This document shows, piece after piece, positions 5,503 to 7,098 of a stretch of DNA of 7,098 nt. Location: contig PLRZ01000344.1 in assembly GCA_003164075.1 (NCBI GenBank), positions 12,741 to 19,838 of the forward strand, in the 5' to 3' direction. The notes beneath the pieces were generated by a model that made no database searches, was not told the origin of the DNA, and saw only the letters and a list, made by a program, of their open reading frames with translations. The stretch's first letter is position 1; each line of letters begins with the position of its first letter. The DNA is from Bryobacterales bacterium. Lineage in GTDB: Bacteria; Acidobacteriota; Terriglobia; Bryobacterales; Bryobacteraceae. A program made the translations under genes and the position numbers.

Positions 5503-6630
5503 ATGGCGTACGACGTAAGCCGACGATCCCTGTTGATGGCTGGGCTGCCCGGGGCGGCACTGGGCTTCCAGGCACCCACCCAGGCGCAGGAAGTGACAGT
5601 CCCCGGCGGCCCGCCGGCCAAGCCCCAGTATTCCATTAAATTCGCGGTCATCGGGCTGGACCACAATCACATCAATGGCATCACCGACGCTCTACGGCGC
5701 GGCGGCGGCCAACTGGTGAAAGTGCATTCCACCAATCAACCGGCGCTGGCGGACTTCCGCAAGCGGTATCCGGACGTGAAGGCGGCCGCCAGCGAGGACG
5801 AGATTCTCAGCGATCCCTCCATCCAACTGGTGGCCAGCGCGGCCATCCCCGACCTGCGCGGGCCGCTCGGCGTGCGCGTCATGCGGCACGGCAAAGACTA
5901 CCTCAGCGACAAGCCCGCGATGACCACTCTCGAGCAACTCGCCGAGGTCCGCAAGGCGGTGAAAGAGACCGGCCGCATCTTCGCCGTCATGTACTCCGAG
6001 CGGCTGGAAGTGCGCGCCGCGGTGCAGGCGGGCGAGCTCATCAAGGCGGGCGCCATCGGAAAGGTGGTCCAGACCGTCAACCTGGCCCCGCACCAGGTGA
6101 ATGAAAAAACGCGCCCCGATTGGTTCTGGGATCCGGCGCGCTACGGCGGCATCCTGTGCGACATCGGGTCGCATCAGGCGGACCAGTTCGTGTATTACAC
6201 CGGTTCGACCGTGGCGGATGTGACAGCGTCGCAGGTGGCCAACGTGAATTATAAGCACCGGCCGAAGTTTCAGGATTTCGGCGACATGATGCTGCACGGC
6301 AATGGCGGTTTCGGCTACGTCCGCGTGGATTGGTTCACCCCCGCCGGCCTGGGTACCTGGGGCGATGGGCGCTTGTTCGTACTGGGAACCGAAGGGTACA
6401 TCGAACTGCGGAAGTATGCCGACATCGCGGGGCGGCCGGGCGGCAATCACCTGTTCCTGGTGGACCAGAAGAAAGCTACATACATGGATTGCAGCAAGGT
6501 GGACCTGCCGTTCGGCGCGCAGTTTGTGGGCGATATCGTGAACCGCACGCACGTGGCCCAGGACCAGGAACAAGCCCTGCTGGCCACTGAACTGGTGCTC
6601 CAAGCGCAGAAAAATGCGCGCGTTCTATAA
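5503..6630 (+). CDS. Tat-exported Gfo/Idh/MocA-family oxidoreductase
   Basis: A protein of 375 residues, normal for this NAD(P)-dependent dehydrogenase family, which acts mostly on sugars, inositols and related compounds. The N-terminus has a twin-arginine signal: SRRSLL (Arg7, Arg8), a hydrophobic stretch to about residue 22, and possible cleavage after Ala28. Export to the periplasm as a folded cofactor-bound enzyme is therefore likely. The Rossmann start is IKFAVIGLDHNH (45-56). It keeps the beta strand and first Gly but has Asp-His-Asn-His where GxGxxG glycines are expected. The family EKP motif appears as SDKP with Lys137. The active-site region CDIGSHQADQFVYYTG has Asp220, His224 and Asp227. 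The ATG at 5503 has AGGAG 8 bases upstream. The next gene starts 12 bases after the TAA, so the two are probably co-transcribed. The substrate cannot be assigned. The gap from the SWIM gene (66 bases) and the different function suggest a separate unit, though read-through is possible. Confidence 0.9.
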   Translation: MAYDVSRRSLLMAGLPGAALGFQAPTQAQEVTVPGGPPAKPQYSIKFAVIGLDHNHINGITDALRRGGGQLVKVHSTNQPALADFRKRYPDVKAAASEDEILSDPSIQLVASAAIPDLRGPLGVRVMRHGKDYLSDKPAMTTLEQLAEVRKAVKETGRIFAVMYSERLEVRAAVQAGELIKAGAIGKVVQTVNLAPHQVNEKTRPDWFWDPARYGGILCDIGSHQADQFVYYTGSTVADVTASQVANVNYKHRPKFQDFGDMMLHGNGGFGYVRVDWFTPAGLGTWGDGRLFVLGTEGYIELRKYADIAGRPGGNHLFLVDQKKATYMDCSKVDLPFGAQFVGDIVNRTHVAQDQEQALLATELVLQAQKNARVL

Positions 6631-6634
6631 GGAG
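6631..6634 (+). promoter_or_regulatory. Ribosome binding site that decides the second oxidoreductase start
   Basis: GGAG immediately follows the TAA of the previous gene and lies 8 bases before the ATG at 6643. A nearer ATG at 6635 is in another frame and stops after about 15 codons, so 6643 is the start. Confidence 0.65.
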
Positions 6635-6642
6635 ATGGCGTC

Positions 6643-7098
6643 ATGGCAAGAGATCAAAGCGTTTCCCGGCGATCGATCCTGAAGACAGGCTTAGGTGCGG
6701 CGGCCGTTGCGGGGTTCCCGGCGATTATGCCGTCCACGGTGTTCGGGCAGAATGCCCCAAGCAACCGGATCAACATCGGCGCCATCGGCGTGGGTCGCAT
6801 TTCGCGTACTCACGACTTGCCTGCGATCCAGAAGGTGGCATACGCGCGCATCGTAGCGGTGTGCGATCTGGACGCCAATCGCGTGGAGCAGGGACAGGCG
6901 CTGGTGAACGGCTTCTACTCCACCAACAGCACCAAGGGTTACCGCGACTATCGGGAGTTGCTGGCCAATAAGGATATCGACGCCGTGGTGATCTCGACTC
7001 CCGATCACCAGCACGCCGTGCTGGCGGTGAACGCGGTGCGCGCCGGCAAAGACGTGTACCTGCAGAAGCCGGCCTCGCTGACCATCTCCGAGGGCCGC
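6643..7098 (+). CDS. Tat-exported Gfo/Idh/MocA-family oxidoreductase, N-terminal 152 residues (3' truncated)
   Basis: The frame is open from ATG 6643 to the right edge with no stop, so the gene continues outside the window. The signal peptide is a strong Tat match: SRRSILK (Ser8 to Lys14) followed by a hydrophobic Gly/Ala stretch (LGAAAVAGFPAIM), with cleavage probably around VFG/QN (34-36). The Rossmann fold begins at RINIGAIGVGRIS (42-54). Its motif is Gly-Val-Gly-Arg-Ile-Ser, so the third glycine of GxGxxG is Ser. VAVCDLD (71-77) supplies Asp75, expected to bind the adenosine ribose of NAD. STPDHQH (119-125) and VYLQKPASLTISEGR carry the family EKP motif as QKP (Lys142), a variant I know from exported family members. 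It lies 12 bases after the previous oxidoreductase, and both are probably exported enzymes acting in one pathway on carbohydrate derivatives. Its usual length would be about 400-450 residues, so roughly one third is seen. Confidence 0.9.
   Translation, partial: MARDQSVSRRSILKTGLGAAAVAGFPAIMPSTVFGQNAPSNRINIGAIGVGRISRTHDLPAIQKVAYARIVAVCDLDANRVEQGQALVNGFYSTNSTKGYRDYRELLANKDIDAVVISTPDHQHAVLAVNAVRAGKDVYLQKPASLTISEGR

Noticed and set aside
4708..5670. 320-codon minus-strand open frame spanning the SWIM gene and the next gene start
   Set aside because: It crosses a real intergenic gap and opposes two supported genes. Its composition is typical of antisense shadows.
5692..6603. 303-codon minus-strand open frame opposite the first oxidoreductase
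   Set aside because: It mirrors an intact Gfo/Idh/MocA gene and its translation shows no domain.

Overview
The window looks like a high-GC bacterial chromosome. My best guess is Acidobacteria of the Solibacter/Bryobacter kind, with Planctomycetes or Verrucomicrobia as alternatives. The basis is qualitative: GC-rich coding sequence, tandem twin-arginine-targeted Gfo/Idh/MocA oxidoreductases, and a bacterial SNF2-SWIM gene pair. No rRNA, tRNA or CRISPR array is present, and I found no intact insertion sequence. All supported genes lie on the + strand.

Left part (1-1101): the 3' end of an unrecognised gene ends at 301. By hand count it is about 54% GC, less than the genes downstream. A compact VapBC-type toxin-antitoxin module follows: a ribbon-helix-helix-like antitoxin (431-691) and a PIN-domain ribonuclease toxin (688-1101), joined by a 4-base GTGA overlap. 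Upstream is a plausible promoter (-35 at 370-375, 17-base spacer, -10 at 393-398). Its -10 hexamer is exactly the loop of a perfect 7-bp inverted repeat, which suggests an autorepression operator.

Middle (1102-1615): about 510 bases with no convincing gene. The clearest structure is a perfect 15-base palindrome (1164-1178), half of which recurs 18 bases downstream.

Core (1616-5436): a SWI2/SNF2-type ATPase with the SNF2-associated N-terminal domain (about 1007 residues) is followed by a SWIM zinc-finger protein (266 residues). The two overlap by ATGA, and a strong Shine-Dalgarno sequence for the second lies inside the end of the first. They very probably form a translationally coupled operon whose products act together on nucleic acid. 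This family pairing was noted when the SWIM domain was described, but its biological role is, to my knowledge, unsettled.

Right part (5503-7098): two consecutive Gfo/Idh/MocA oxidoreductases with Tat signal peptides. The second starts 12 bases after the first stops and runs off the window. They probably handle sugars or sugar derivatives outside the cytoplasm and are functionally unrelated to the helicase pair. I see no wholly new system. The most interesting items are the SNF2-SWIM operon, the toxin-antitoxin control region, the palindromic site in the 1.1-1.6 kb gap, and the divergent nucleotide-binding motif of the first oxidoreductase.
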